Source of the DNA: Siphonodentalium dalli
Lineage: Eukaryota; Mollusca; Scaphopoda; Gadilida; Siphonodentaliidae
Assembly: GCA_032622095.1 (NCBI GenBank)
Contig: CP136068.1
Location: 159,049,465 to 159,113,464, forward strand
Direction: 5' to 3'
Length of the DNA: 64,000 nt
Within the stretch, counting starts at the first letter, position 1; the number at the start of each line of letters is the position of its first letter. Under the pieces are notes generated by a model. It made no database searches. It worked only from the letters and a program-made list of their open reading frames with translations, and was not told the origin of the DNA. Made by a program: the position numbers and the translations under genes. Positions 31,601-44,129 of the stretch are shown here, one piece after another.

Positions 31601-33765
31601 TTGGGAGGGGGTGGGCACAAAATTTGATAATAAGTCGCCGATTGCCACCACACTTATACAAAATCATCCCATGGTATGAGGAGTCTAATGGTGTGGCATT
31701 TATCTGTCAAATGTGGCCTCATTCGAGTCAGGGTTGCATTGAAAGGGACAGGGGCACCAAAATTGATGCACAATTTTTTTAGCGCCAGTTTCCACCAAAT
31801 TGATACACGTTCTTATCCATGATACGAGGAGTCTAATCGTGATTTAAAGACGCCATAGTGGTGCTGTTTGGGTGAGAGATGGAGAGGGGAGGGATTGGCA
31901 CCAGTTTGATAAAAAAAATTGTTTAGTCGCCGATTATCACCAAACTTATAAACAATCATCTCCATGATATCAGGAGTGTAATCGTGTGGTTTGAGGATGT
32001 CACAAGTGGGGCCATTCGAGTCAGTGGTGTATATAGATGAGAGGGACAAAAAAAAATTATATCTATATGTTTAGTGTCGATTTCCACCAGATTGATACAT
32101 ATTCTTCTCCGTGATACGAGGAATCTTATCGTGTGGTTTAGATACACCAAATTGGTGCCCTATGGGTGAGAGATATGGGGACCTTAAATTTGATACGAAT
32201 TTGTATACTCGCCAATTTTCACCAATTTCATATATATGCATCTCTAATCTCTAATGAGTCTTAGTGTGTGCATCTTGAGTCCGAAATAGGGACGGGAGGG
32301 TCACCAAAACTGATACAAAATATTTTTAGTACCAATTACCATCAAATTCAGACACGTTCTTCTCAGATGATACAAGAAATAAAATCGTGCTGTCTGTCTG
32401 TATTTTTGTCTGTCTGTGTGCGTTCTATGTATAACTTCATGCGGTACAATCGAGATGGCACCAAGGCGTTCTAAGATGGGTAACTTTTTACAAGGAAGAT
32501 AATGGTGCGGGTTAAAATTTTCTAAAATGACGCTGTTGGTGGCAGGGGAAATTATAAAAATATGGTGAAATAGTTTTGTTGCTGATTTCCACCAAACGAA
32601 TACATAATCACCTTCGCAATATGGCGTTGTTCGAGTCAGCGTTGCATCAACAATTGATTTAATAAACCAAATTCCACTAAATTCATACACGTTTTTCGCT
32701 AATGATATACCATGAACTAAATCACATTTGGTGTCGTTTGCGTCACGGATGGCGAGCGGATATGCACTATCAATAATTCATTGATAAGATTGCTATTCGC
32801 CAATATCCACATATAAGTTATATACAGTCACCAGGCCATATCCATATCATTTTAAGTAGTTGGGCGTTCATATTTCACAATCCCGACATATGGTGACCCA
32901 CATAAGTCACTTGAACAATTACATCTTCTTAACAGTCATATTTATATCGGAATGGCAATCAAGGCATTCACACAATGAGCTAACAAAAAGAGATAACTAG
33001 AAGAAGCATTAAACGTATATTTATCATTCTATTGAAGAGATACATATATTCGTGCAAACTGAGAGACCTCGAACCGTCAGAGGATTGCATATATATAATA
33101 ACAAAATTTAGTCTGTTCCATTCAATACAGTTTCCACAAAAAGTTACAATTTGTCAAGAAATATGGAAGGCCTGTTCAAAAACAGTGGTCACAGTGTGCA
33201 GTCAAATATAGTTTCTTCTGATATACAAGAAAATGCAGTTAGTAGCACAAGACTTTTCAGGATCATACCAATCTGACAAGGGTATTAGAACAGACTCATC
33301 GACTGACATAAACAAATCAAAATCTCGCTCTGTGCCTGGCACATGTAGCTGATATATATGCGCAGCAACATTTCGTTTCATGGAGATATGATAGCCAGGT
33401 GTCCTCGAGATCTTAGACCAACCCACTAGATTGATTGATACATCTCAATTTGTAAAACCCAATTATCATCTTTTATCGAACTAATGTGTTTATGATGTTC
33501 ATGTATCATATTATAACGTCTAATGTATACGCAGTTGTAAATAAATAAATACTTCATAATTGGTGGAACGGATTAATCGCGATAAACAGAATGACAATTG
33601 ACAAGGTGAGCCACTACTTATATTCCATGACTGTAATAATCATGTTTTGTGATGCTATTTGAATATACAATTTATGAGAAAACGTATAACACTTTAAGCA
33701 TTCTCTATTCTCAACAAATTTCCACAGCATACATTAACCTGGGCAACGCCGGGTAACCCTGCTAG
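28610..33765 (+). mobile_element. Non-autonomous Helitron (about 5.2 kb)
   Basis: The left end TCTATATCTATATTTGCG is followed by a (TCTG)n run, a common Helitron 5' layout. The right end is gggcaacgccgggtaaccct then gCTAG, where a short gggt/accc hairpin sits just before the terminal CTAG. The element lies between a flanking A (28609) and T (33766), the A-T insertion rule of Helitrons, and has no TIR or target duplication. There is no Rep/helicase ORF. The interior is made of diverged units of about 118 bp (gccgatttccaccaaattg, atacgaggaatctaatcg) and two 2.39-kb tandem copies. Confidence 0.8.
28648..33431 (+). repeat. 2.39-kb tandem duplication inside the Helitron
   Basis: Copy 1 (about 28648-31039) and copy 2 (about 31040-33431) are almost identical with a constant offset of 2391-2392 bp. 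Differences are a few substitutions and length changes in homopolymer G and A runs. The junction falls in a TCTG run: copy 1 ends with ccaacccactagatt and enters gtctgtctgtctgt, whereas copy 2 ends with the same bases and passes into gattgatacatc. Identical short open frames in both copies are not supported as genes. Confidence 0.95.
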
Positions 33766-34165
33766 TACAAAATAAAGTCAAAATTCTCAACCAGTGCTAA
33801 ACAGCAGAAACTATTCTAGAATATATTTGCGAAAAAGTGTAATCTATTCCAAATTCGGTTGCCATTTTGGCGGCCATCTTGGACTGGGAGATCCAATTTC
33901 GCCCTAAAATGGTGGCATTTCGTCACAAAAATATATACATTCGTATATGTTTGACAATATTTTCCGCTCTAATTTGCACCAAACCTACTTAGTGCCTCGT
34001 TTGAAAAATGGCGGCCATGGTGGGCGCCATATCCTCTGGTGTCTACATGACCAACTTTTTTCGCACCAAACCTTGCTTAAAAGTTGAGGGATACTAAGGA
34101 AGAAAGTGAGTGGCATGAAGTGCGGTCCTATGGGGATGCAGGGATACCACATCAGCTGCCGGACT
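33766..34165. other. Intergenic with dispersed-repeat fragments
   Basis: The stretch contains cggttgccattttggcggcc-type blocks (33860-34035) of the kind dispersed in many invertebrate genomes. No gene is seen. Confidence 0.4.
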
Positions 34166-35070
34166 ACTTAGGGTTAAGGTTAGGGTTAGGGTAAAGTTAG
34201 AGATAGGTTTAGGGCCATGATTAGGGTTATAGTAAAATTAGTGTTATAGTTTTGGTTAGGGTTTGGGCTAGGTTTAGGGTTAGGGTTTTGGTTAGGTTTT
34301 GGGTTAGGGTTAGGATTATGATTAGGGTTAGAGTAAAATTGGGGTTACAGTTTTGGTTGGGGTTAGGGTTAGTGTGAGGGTTAGGAATAGGATCATGGTA
34401 ATGATTAGGGTTAGAGTAAAATTAGGGTTATGGTTTTGGTTATGGTTTGGGTTAAGGTAAGGGTTATGATTAGGGTTAGAGTAACATTTTGGTTAGGGTT
34501 TGTGCTATTGTTAGGGTTATGGTTAGGATTTTGGTCAGGGGTTTGGCTAGTTTTAATATCAGTGTTATTGTTTATGTCAGGATTGTGAATAAACTTAAAA
34601 ATATGGCTACGATCATGGTTATGGTTATGGGTTAGAGTCAGTTTTAGGGTTGTGAGTTAGGTTATTTTTAGAGTTCGGATTATAATTATGGATAGGGCTA
34701 TGTATAAGCATCATCGTTAGGGTTATGGTTATGGGTTAGATTCAGGTTTAGAGTTGTGAGGTTAGAGTTCGGATTATAATTGTGGATAGGGTTATGTACA
34801 AGGATACGGTACGAATCATCGTTAAGGTTACTGTTATGGAAATATTTTGGGCTATGCATGGGTTTATGTTCTTGGAAATGGTTAAGGCTAAGGGCAGGGT
34901 TAGGGTTATGAGTAGATAATGGTTATGTTTAGGGCTAAGGTTATTGTTAGGGTTATGGATAGGTTAATGTTAACCAGTAAAAACTGTTGTCAGTAATATT
35001 CAAAGGAATTGTGCTATGGTTAGGCCAGTCGGTATGGTTAGATTTATAAAAAGTTTTAGGTTTGTGTTAG
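34166..35070 (+). repeat. Degenerate TTAGGG-like array, block 1
   Basis: Irregular ggttagggttaggg, with variants ttatgg, tttggg and ttagag, is all on the plus strand. The whole block, including its non-telomeric right part (ggccagtcggtatggttag, tttataaaaagttttaggtt), is repeated at 37334-38130, so it was copied as a segment. Confidence 0.88.
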
Positions 35071-35349
35071 GTATATGGAATATATATGTTTTTATGTGTA
35101 AGCAATATTTGCTAAGTGGGTGTCTGACCAGGTAACACGTTGTCCAGACGTAGTGAACACCAAACCTGGCACACCAGAATGACAAAAACAAGTCAAAGTG
35201 AGATGCCGGCAGGTAGACCAGAGGCCTTTTGGAAAAGTCAAATGAGGATAAGAGCAAAAACGTCTTAAAACATATTTGTCAAAAGAATCGTTAACGCAAT
35301 ACTGCTGGACACAAAATACACGGGCTATGTTGCAACGTCTCCTCTACAC

Positions 35350-35700
35350 ACACTATGCTTGGCAATATTTTAAGTTCCCGTCCCGATGACTCAGTAAGTA
35401 AGTAAGGCACATTGTACTAAATGGAGGGGACCTCGATGACCCAGTCAGCAAGGCGCACGAACTCCCACACGGAAACCCCGATGTCCCAGTCATCAACGTG
35501 TATGACCCTCTTACGGGTTGGACCCCGGTGCCTCAACCGGTAAGGTGCATGGTATTATCATGGAAGGACCCGGTGATATAATTAGTAAGTCGTATACAAT
35601 CTTATGGATGGGAACCGGTGTCCAATATTACCACGGATGCGGCCCCGGTGCTTCAACCAGCAAGGCGCATGGCCATAAACCTTAATTTCTTATCTGGTCC
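35350..35700 (+). repeat. Diverged tandem units around CCGGTGCCTCAACCGG
   Basis: Five to six degraded copies of a unit of about 55-60 bp are built on ccccggtgcctcaaccggta and aggtgcatgg. A related piece is at 51682-51710. It resembles tRNA-derived SINE sequence, but no intact A and B box pair is visible. Confidence 0.5.
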
Positions 35701-37333
35701 CCAACATAAATCAGTTTGTGGTGTATCTATGACACAAGGGTTGCCAGCCACCAAGTAATGTAACTATATATATTTATAATATCAAATAACATATATGTAG
35801 TGGGGTTGTATATAGTCCAAAGCAACCCCGAAACTCAACACTAGGATGTGATACTAACATAAGATAATAAATTGTTTGTATATTATATTAATAAATGTGT
35901 TAAAGTCTATACATATTAATAATGCCATATAAGCAGTGTGCTTGTTAAAAATAATAACAGGTATTAAAGTTCCTCAAAGTAGTAACAGGTAGACTAGTTT
36001 ATAGAATTTATAGTTAATAAGTGATTGAAAAGTCTAGTTTATAACTATGCCCTTGTTGTTATCGGGTGGTACCGGCATCCAACGAGATCGCATCGCCCGT
36101 ATAAATTCCCACATTTTAAATATTTCCGCGCTATCATATATGCGCATTTTACATATTAGATATCGGTATACACAAATTATGGCATCCAGGTGAGACATAA
36201 AAATCTCTTGCGGAAAACAGACGCACACGGACGGACGGGCGGACTGAACAAACGGCAGACAAGGAATGTCGGCCACAAAACGTTATCCGACATTATATTA
36301 AATATGTATTAGCGACTTTAATGTGTCAAGGAGTTGATTGTATGCGTGGATGGAGTTGGACCGTTGGAGTCCGCAATATTTATAACAACCAACGCTATCC
36401 AAATACATGCACACGCACGTGTTACATGCTTGACACTCTGGGGTCCGGAGCCCCCGTCTTTGCAAAATAATTGCGCTTAACATGTATACATATGTAAACC
36501 ATAATATTTATATACTTATTAAAAGATACCAACACTGAATATTTTCAATTATCGAATTATCCACACACTATCGTGACAAGTTATTTCGTTTACTTGATCA
36601 AGGGAGGTCCCGTTGTTTGATCATTGGCAACCATAAGTCCGTATTAAAATAAATAATAGATAAACAAATCCTCATGCAACACAGCAACCCCGAGTCAAAG
36701 GCCAAACATGCAGCAAGCATCCACACGTCACACGACAACATGTCCATCCTACACTTGTCATGATAATTGATATATAGGGCTGTTGTTAGTAAGTAATTAA
36801 ATTACAAACCTATACATATGACATGGTGAACGCTCTTTATGTAGAGTATATAACAGTTATGTATATATATGGTACATCGGTTGGAAATGTGTTCAAAGTT
36901 CCCATGCATACAATTTGTTATCGTGATAGCAGACAAAAACGTGGGCCATCCCACATACAGGTATACAATCAACCATCCATAAGTTAAATGGTTTGTTGGT
37001 TAACGGGTCCTGTTTCTAAAGTGGTGTTGACATGTGGAGCTATGTAAACATGTCATATTTACTGTATTTGAGTGTTTATTTTTTGAGTGTTTATTTTTTG
37101 ACTTATCGTACTAGCTTGATAACACAGAAGGAATCAATTGTTTGGAAAATGTTTACTAAGTCCGTTCCGAAATCATATTTTTATACCGAAAGTTGGTCCT
37201 ATAAAAAAATGTTTGGCCACAGCAGCTCATCAGGTACACTTCTGGTCTATAACAAATATAAAGCAATCTGTTATTTCATATGTGGTTTCGGGAGTATAAG
37301 TGCACGACCTTATGGACAGACCAGTTCTCCCGT
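35701..37333. other. Intergenic, nothing recognised
   Basis: This is unique AT-rich sequence between the two telomere-like blocks. Short open frames at 36034-36483 (minus) and 37032-37367 (plus) lack motifs. Confidence 0.5.
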
Positions 37334-38140
37334 ACAGACCAAGTTAGGGATAGGATTAGGGTTATGATTAGGGTTATAGTAAAATTAGTGTTATGGTTTT
37401 GGTTAGGGTTTGGGCTAGGTTTAGGGTTAGGGTTTTGGTTAGGTTTTGGGTTAGGGTTAGGATTATGATTAGGGTTAGAGTAAAATTGGGGTTACAGTTT
37501 TGGTTGGAGTTAGGGTTAGTGTGAGGGTTAGGAATAGGATCATGGTAATGATTAGGGTTAGAGTAAAATTAGGGTTATGGTTTTGGTTATGGTTTGGGTT
37601 AAGGTAAGGGTTATGATTAGGGTTAGAGTAACATTTTGGTTAGGGTTTGTGCTATTGTTAGGGTTATGGTTAGGATTTTGGTCAGGAGTTTGGCTAGTTT
37701 TAATATCAGTGTTATTGTTTATGTCAGGATTGTGAATAAACTTAAAATTATGGCTATGATCAGGGTTATGGTTATGGGTTAGAGTCAGGTTTAGAGTTGT
37801 GGGTTAGGTTAGAGTTAGAGTTCGGATTAGAATTGTGGATAGGGTTATGTACAAGGATACGGTACGAATCATCGTTAGGGTTACTGTTATGGAAATATTT
37901 TGGGTTATGCAGGGGGTTATGTTCTTGGAAATGGTTAAGGCTAAGGGCATGGTTAGGGTTATGAGTATATAATTGTTATGTTTAGGACTAAGGTTATGGT
38001 TAGGTTTATGGATAGGTTAATGTTAAACAGTTGTCAGTAATATTCAAAGGAATTGTGCTATGGTTAGGCCAGTCGGTATGGTTAGATTTATAAAAAGTTT
38101 TAGGTTTGGGTTAAGTATATGGTTATGAATATGGTTATTG
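37334..38140 (+). repeat. Degenerate TTAGGG-like array, block 2
   Basis: It is collinear with 34166-35070 with small indels (offset about 3150 at the left, 3045 at the right), ending at the same tataaaaagttttaggtt. It leads directly into the ordered 42-bp array. Confidence 0.88.
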
Positions 38141-39535
38141 TGAGTGTTATGGATAGGATTAGGGCTATTCATTGTGTTAGGGTTAAGGATATGATTGAGG
38201 TTAGTGTCGTGGGTAGGGTTAGGGTTAAGCCGCCGTTAGGGATATGATTGAGGTTAGTGTCGTGGGTAGGGTTAGGGTTAAGGATATGATTTAGGTTAGT
38301 ATCGTGGGTAGGGTTAGGGTTTAGGATATGATTGAGGTTAGTGTCGTGGGTAGGGTTAGGGTTAAGCCGCTGTTAAGGATATGATTGAGGTTAGTGTCGT
38401 GGGTAGGGTTAGGGTTAAGGATATGATTGAGGTTAGTGTCGTGGGTAGGGTTAGGGTTAAGGATATGATTGAGGTTAGTGTCGTGGGTAGGGTTAGGGTT
38501 AATAATATGATTGAGGTTAGTATCGTGGGCAGGGTTAGGGTTAAGGATATGATTGAGGTTAGTGTCGTGGGTAGGGTTAGGGTTAAGCCGCCGTTAAGGA
38601 TATGATTGAGGTTAGTACCGTGGGTAGGGTTAGGTTAAGGATATGATTGAGGTTAGTGTCGTGGGTAGGGTTAGGGTTAAGGATATGATTGAGGTTAGTA
38701 TCGTGGGTAGGGTTAGGGTTAAGGATATGACTGAGGTTAGTATCGTGGGTAGGGTTAGGGTTAAGGATATGATTGAGGTTAGTGTCGTGGGTAGGGTTAG
38801 GGTTAAGGATATGATTGAGGTTAGTGTCGTGGGTAGGGTTAGGGTTAAGGATATGATTGAGGTTAGTGTCGTGGGTAGGGTTAGGGTTAAGGATATGATT
38901 GAGGTAAGTGTCGTGGGTATGGTTAGGGTTAAGGATGTGGTTCGGGTTAGTGTTATGGATATGGTTAGGGTTATTGATTGTGTTAGGGTTAAGGATGGTT
39001 CAGGTTAGTGTTATGGATATGGTTAGTGTGAGTGTCGTGGGTAGGGTTATGGTTATTGGTTGAGTTAGGGTTAAGGATATGGCTGAGGTTAGTGTTATGG
39101 ATATAGCTAGTGTGAGTATCATTGGTAGGGTTAGTGTTATGGATATGGTTAGTGCGAGTGTTATGGATATGGTTAGGGTTATTGATTGTGTTAGGGTTAA
39201 GGATATGGTTGATATTAGTGTTATGGATATGGTTAGTGTGAGTGTCGTGGGTAGGGTTATGATTATTGGTTGAGTTATGGTTAAGGATATGGTTGCTGTT
39301 CGTGTTATGGATATGACTAGTGCGAGTGTTATGGATATGGTTAGGGTTATTGATTGTGTTAGGGTTAACGATATTGTTGAGATTAGTGTTATGGATATGG
39401 TTAGTGTGAGTGTCGTGGGTAGGGTTAGGGTTATTGGTTGAGTTAGGGTTAAGGATAGGGTTGATGTTGGTATTATGGATAAGGTTAGCTCGAGTGTCAT
39501 GGGTAGGGTTATAGTACAGGTGATCTAATTGCAAC
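38141..39535 (+). repeat. 42-bp higher-order telomere-like array
   Basis: The unit aaggatatgattgaggtt, agtgtcgtgggtagggttag, ggtt is repeated about 17 times to 38930. It then changes to longer variants (ttatggatatggttagtgtg, agtgtcgtgggtagggttat). 42 bp is seven hexamers and a multiple of three, so the plus strand reads MIEVSVVGRVRVKD repeats and the minus strand is open too. These frames are artefacts of the period. Confidence 0.93.
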
Positions 39536-39599
39536 ACTAATGCCTTTTGGTTTACGGACAGCTGAATATGTACTGTATTAGAATATAAATTTTATAATT

Positions 39600-40850
39600 T
39601 CATGGATAGGGTTAAGTTATTGATTGAGTTAGGGTTAAGGATATGATCGAGGTTAGTGTTATGGATATGTTTAGTGCGGGTGTTATGGATAGGGTTAGGA
39701 TTATTGATTGTGTTAGGGTTAGGGATAGGGTTGAGATTAGTGTTATTGATATGGTTAGTGTGAGTGTCGTGGGTAGGGTTAGATTTATTGACTGGGTTAG
39801 GGTTAAGGATATGATTGACGTTAGTGTCGTGGGTAGGGTTATTGATTGTGTTAGGGTTAAGGATAGGTTTGAGGTTAGTGTTATGGATATAGTTAGTGTG
39901 AGTGTCACGGATAGGGTTGGGGTTATTGATTGTGTTAGGGTTAAGGATACGGTTGATGTTAGTGTTATGGATATGGTTAGTGTGACTGTCAAGGATAGGG
40001 TTAGGGTTATTGATTGTGTTAGGGTTAAGGATACGGTTGATGTTAGTGTTATGGATATGGTTAGTGTGAGTGTCACGGATAGGGTTGGGGTTATTGATTG
40101 TGTTAGGGTTAAGGATACGGTTGATGTTAGTGTTATGGATATGGTTAGTGTGACTGTCAAGGATAGGGTTAGGGTTATTGATTGTGTTAGGGTTAAGGAT
40201 ACGGTTGATGTTAGTGTTATGGATATGGTTAGTGTGAGTGTCGTGGATAGGCCTAGGGTTATTGATTGTGTTAGGGTTAAGGATAGGTTTGAGGTTAGTG
40301 TTATGGATATAGTTAGTGTGAGTGTCATGGATAGAGTTAGAGTTATTGACTGGGTTAGGGTTAATGATACGGTTGATGTTAGTGTTATGGATATGGTTAG
40401 TGTGACCGTCAAGGATAGGGTTAGGGTTATTGATTGTGTTAGGGTTAAGGATACGGTTGATGTTAGTGTTATGTATGTGGTTAGTGTGAGTGTCACGGAT
40501 AGGACTAGGGTTATTGTGTTAGGGTTAAGGATAGGGTTGAGGTTGGTGTTATGGATATGGTTAGTGTGAGTGTCATGGATAGGGTTAGAGTTATTGACTG
40601 GGTATGGGTTAATGATACGGTTGATGTTAGTGTTATGGATATGGTTAGTGTGACTGTCAAGGATAGGGTTAGGGTTATTGATTGTGTTAGGGTTAAGGAT
40701 ACGGTTGATGTTAGTGTTATGGATATGGTTAGTGTGAGTGTCGTGGATAGGCCTAGGGTTATTGGTTGTGTTAGGGTTATGGATATGGTTGAGGTTAGTG
40801 TTATGGATAAGGCTATGTATAGCATTAGTGTTATCGATCGGACACGTTTA
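39600..40850 (+). repeat. 84-bp higher-order telomere-like array
   Basis: The unit gttattgattgtgttaggg, ttaaggatacggttgatg, ttagtgttatggatatggtt, agtgtgagtgtc is repeated about 15 times, in places as 168-bp dimers that alternate gtgagtgtcacgg with gtgactgtcaagg. Open frames of 308 codons (plus) and 294 codons (minus) run the full length; both are by-products of an 84-bp period. A 60-bp unrelated stretch (39537-39600) separates it from the 42-bp array. Confidence 0.93.
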
Positions 40851-40899
40851 TGTATGGGGTTACGGCTGTTGTTACGGTAATGGAGTGGGCTATGGGTAT

Positions 40900-41580
40900 G
40901 GATGGGATATGGTTGGGTAGATGTTTAGGATTAAAAATGGGGTTCGGATCGGGATATTCATGTAAGTATCGGAATTATTAGGCTAGCATTTCAGTCTGTT
41001 CTCACGTATGGTCTGTTTTGGCATAAGCAGGTGTGGAAATTCCCGAATATACTACAATATACATATGTAGATAGTGTAGCTTCATATGGATATTGATGAT
41101 GGATGGATCTGGTTGAAGAGAGAAAACCCAATCCAAAAAAGAATCATTTAGATATACAAGAACATGATTTGATTGTACTCTCGGTAAATTAATATTGTTT
41201 TCCATTTTCATGTATAATTAACAAACTATTCCAACATTGTTACTTTTTCCTATCAACAGTACCTGAATAGAAGAAGAATAGCTAATATATCGACTGATAT
41301 GAGTCCCATATCGCATAACACATTTCTAAACATGTGCTTATTTATTCATATCGGGTATTCCGCAAGCTGGTGCAACCGAAATGTCATCGGTAGTGGTTTT
41401 ATAAGTTGTAACAACATAATACCCCTCACCCTTAGTTGCAACAGCTCGCTGTAATGATTGCATGCAATGCAAATTATTAAGATATTGTAGCTATAATTGG
41501 GAATTGCCAGACCTGATAATACTGGTATTATTTGTTTCCTGGGAAATGAAAGAAACACGCAGAAACAAAATATACAGCAA
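40900..41580. other. Intergenic, nothing recognised
   Basis: This is unique sequence between the telomere-like arrays and the 145-bp satellite. Confidence 0.5.
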
Positions 41581-41589
41581 TTTAATTAT

Positions 41590-42950
41590 ATAACATCTGC
41601 CCTTTTTAGCATATATTGACATGTCAGTTCATATGATATTTGTTTCAATAATATTATATTTGTTAAGTATAGCAATAACAATGATATTACTACAACAAAA
41701 ATAACAATATTAAAACAAAATTAACGATAATAGTACTACAAAAATAACCATCATAATATTATAACAATCAGTTTACTACAACAGTAACAATCAAATTACT
41801 ACAATTACAATCATTTTGCCACAATATAAATCATATTAGTACAGCATACTACAACAATAACAATCACATGACAGTGCTATTCTTATATGAGTTATTTTAT
41901 ATTTATATAAATTATCTTTGGTGGCTACATTACTACACTTATAATCATTTTGCGACAATATAAATCATATTACTACAGCAATATCAATCATATTACTACA
42001 ACAGTAACAATCATATGACACTGCTATTACATGAGTTATTTTATATTTATATAAATTATCTTTGGTGGCTATAATACTACAATTACGATTATTTTTGAGA
42101 CAATGTCAATCATATTACTGCAGCAATCTCAATCATATTACTACAACAATAACAATTACATGACAGTGCTATTACATGAGTTATTTTATATTCATATAAA
42201 ACATCTTTGGTGGCTATAATACTACAATTACGATTATTTTGAGACAATGTAAATCATATTACCACAGCAATATCAATCATATTACTACAACAGTAACAAT
42301 CACATGACAGTGCTATTCTTATATGAGTTATGTTATATTTATATAAATTATCTTTGGTGGCTATAATACTACAATTACAATCATTTTGAGACAATCTAAA
42401 TCATATTACTGCAGCAATATCAATCATATTACTACAACAATAACAATTACACGACAGTGCTATTACATGAGTTATTTTATATTCATATAAAATATCTTTG
42501 GTGGCTATAATACTACAATTACGATTATTTTGAGACAATGTAAATCATATTACCACAGCAATATCAATCATATTACTACAACAGTAACAATCACATGACA
42601 GTGCTATTCTTATATGAGTTATGTTATATTTATATAAATTATCTTTGGTGGCTATAATACTACAATTACAATCATTTTAAGACAATCTAAATCATATTAC
42701 TGCAGCAATGTCAATAATATTACTACAACAGTAGCAATCACATGACAGTGCTATTACATGAGTTATTTTATATTCATATAAATTATCTTTGGTGGCTAAA
42801 TTACTACACTTATAATCATTTTGCGACAATATAAATCATATTACTACAGCAATATCAATCATATTACTACAACAGTAACAGTCATATGACACTGCTATTC
42901 TTATATGTGCTATTTTATATTTATATAAATTATCTTTGGTCGCTAGAATT
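41590..42950 (+). repeat. 145-bp satellite
   Basis: Seven or more units of about 143-150 bp start at tttggtggctataatactac (41918, 42061, 42207, 42352, 42503, 42646, 42787) and contain atcatattactacaacagta, caatcacatgacagtgct and tatgagttattttatattta. The left part (41590-41880) is an irregular aacaataacaatcat region. Confidence 0.88.
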
Positions 42951-43832
42951 GCGAGCGAAATTAAACACTGAAACCTAGATGGAGAGTTTAGATTTTTTGT
43001 TGGATAAATGGTGCAATTTGGCGTGCACTGATCTGCGAGAATCGAGATATTTCTGATAAATAACTAAGCATTGAACTCTTATGTATTTAACTAGATAGTA
43101 GACATTTGTTTTCTGTTGGCTACAGTTGCGATACAATGTTAGCACTGAACACTATGTGGATAATTGTGTGTTTTGCACTAATGCTGATTGTAATATTAGT
43201 GACATAATGTCGCGCGTAATTTACTATACTTATGTTAATATGAAGACACGACAATTATATTTTGATTCACTGTACATGTTAGTAATCTACTAGATGCAGC
43301 ATGCGATAAAGCTAATATACAGTAATTGGTAAAACTATGTGATGAAAGCGAATATCGTCACCATATTCTATCCCAAATATGTCGGAAGATTATAGCAAGA
43401 ATGATTCTACTTGAAATATGGATTTTGGTACGGCTACAACCTTGATTATAACATGTATATATATGGTTTGATTATCCACGGTAACTATATATATGGTTTC
43501 AGCATAGAGTTAGTTACCAATCATTCCAATTATTTTTATCTAAGTGGAGCAATCAGAAAAAAAATAATAAACATCAACCAATATTAATAACGGCTTAATT
43601 AATATATAATTGAGACTGAAACACTATAATATGTTTATATTAAGCTGTATTTAATACGCATCAATATACATCATATAACTAAGAGACCAAACATGCTAGG
43701 TTATTAATACGCTGTATGTAGTACGCGCATTTGTGCTAAATTTCCCTTGATGTGATATATGTATGGTGCTTCTTGTTTGCAAAGAATTCGCATTTGTTTG
43801 TCTTCAATCATGTTTGTCCTTCGACATGTTGT
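42951..43832. other. Intergenic, nothing recognised
   Basis: This is AT-rich sequence without repeats or domain-like translation up to the zinc-finger relic. Confidence 0.5.
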
Positions 43833-43926
43833 GATCACCCGTATAAATGTGATATATCCGAGAAATCATTCACTAAATCAAGCAGCTTGACTAGGCATAA
43901 ACTAATCCATTCAGGTGATCACCCTG
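43833..43926 (+). pseudogene. C2H2 zinc-finger relic
   Basis: The translation is DHPYKCDISEKSFTKSSSLT then RHKLIHSGDHP. This is one C2H2 finger (Y.C..C.KSF...S.L..H...H) with its TGEKP-like linker (SGDHP). The second zinc-binding Cys has become Ser (CDIS), so the finger cannot fold normally. It is a lone finger that passes directly into the hairpin arm of a piggyBac-type MITE at about 43921, so it is a fragment of a zinc-finger array broken by that element. Confidence 0.75.
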
Positions 43927-43966
43927 TGCCAATGCATTCTCTTATATATTATATATATATGGTCGT
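43921..43966. mobile_element. Fragment of the hairpin MITE
   Basis: The stretch ccctgtgccaatgcattctc followed by ttatatat matches the start of the first hairpin in the elements at 12770 and 23571. The remainder is lost. Confidence 0.7.
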
Positions 43967-44129
43967 TTGTACCACACTCCCCATCACATTTCAATTGTGT
44001 CGACTTTTGGTACAGAGGGTGGAGCTGTGCTGATTGTCAACGGAATGTAAACCGAACATTCCCTACATTTCCCACAAAAATCGATCACAATTCACACACA
44101 CATATGTGCTAACTACGCAGTCCATGTTG

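Noticed and set aside
28900..32690. Paired open frames of 74-129 codons in the Helitron
   Set aside because: They are identical in the two tandem copies, lack Rep or helicase motifs and follow the 118-bp internal repeat.
35521..35552. tRNA- or SINE-like ccccggtgcctcaaccggta
   Set aside because: No cloverleaf and no intact A/B box spacing could be found.
38989..39537. Minus-strand frames of 182 and 166 codons rich in N, H, T and I
   Set aside because: They are read-throughs of the same higher-order repeat in two frames.
39643..40569. 308-codon open frame (+) and overlapping 294-codon frame (-)
   Set aside because: Both are generated by the 84-bp telomere-like repeat; the translation is a short-period repeat with no domain.
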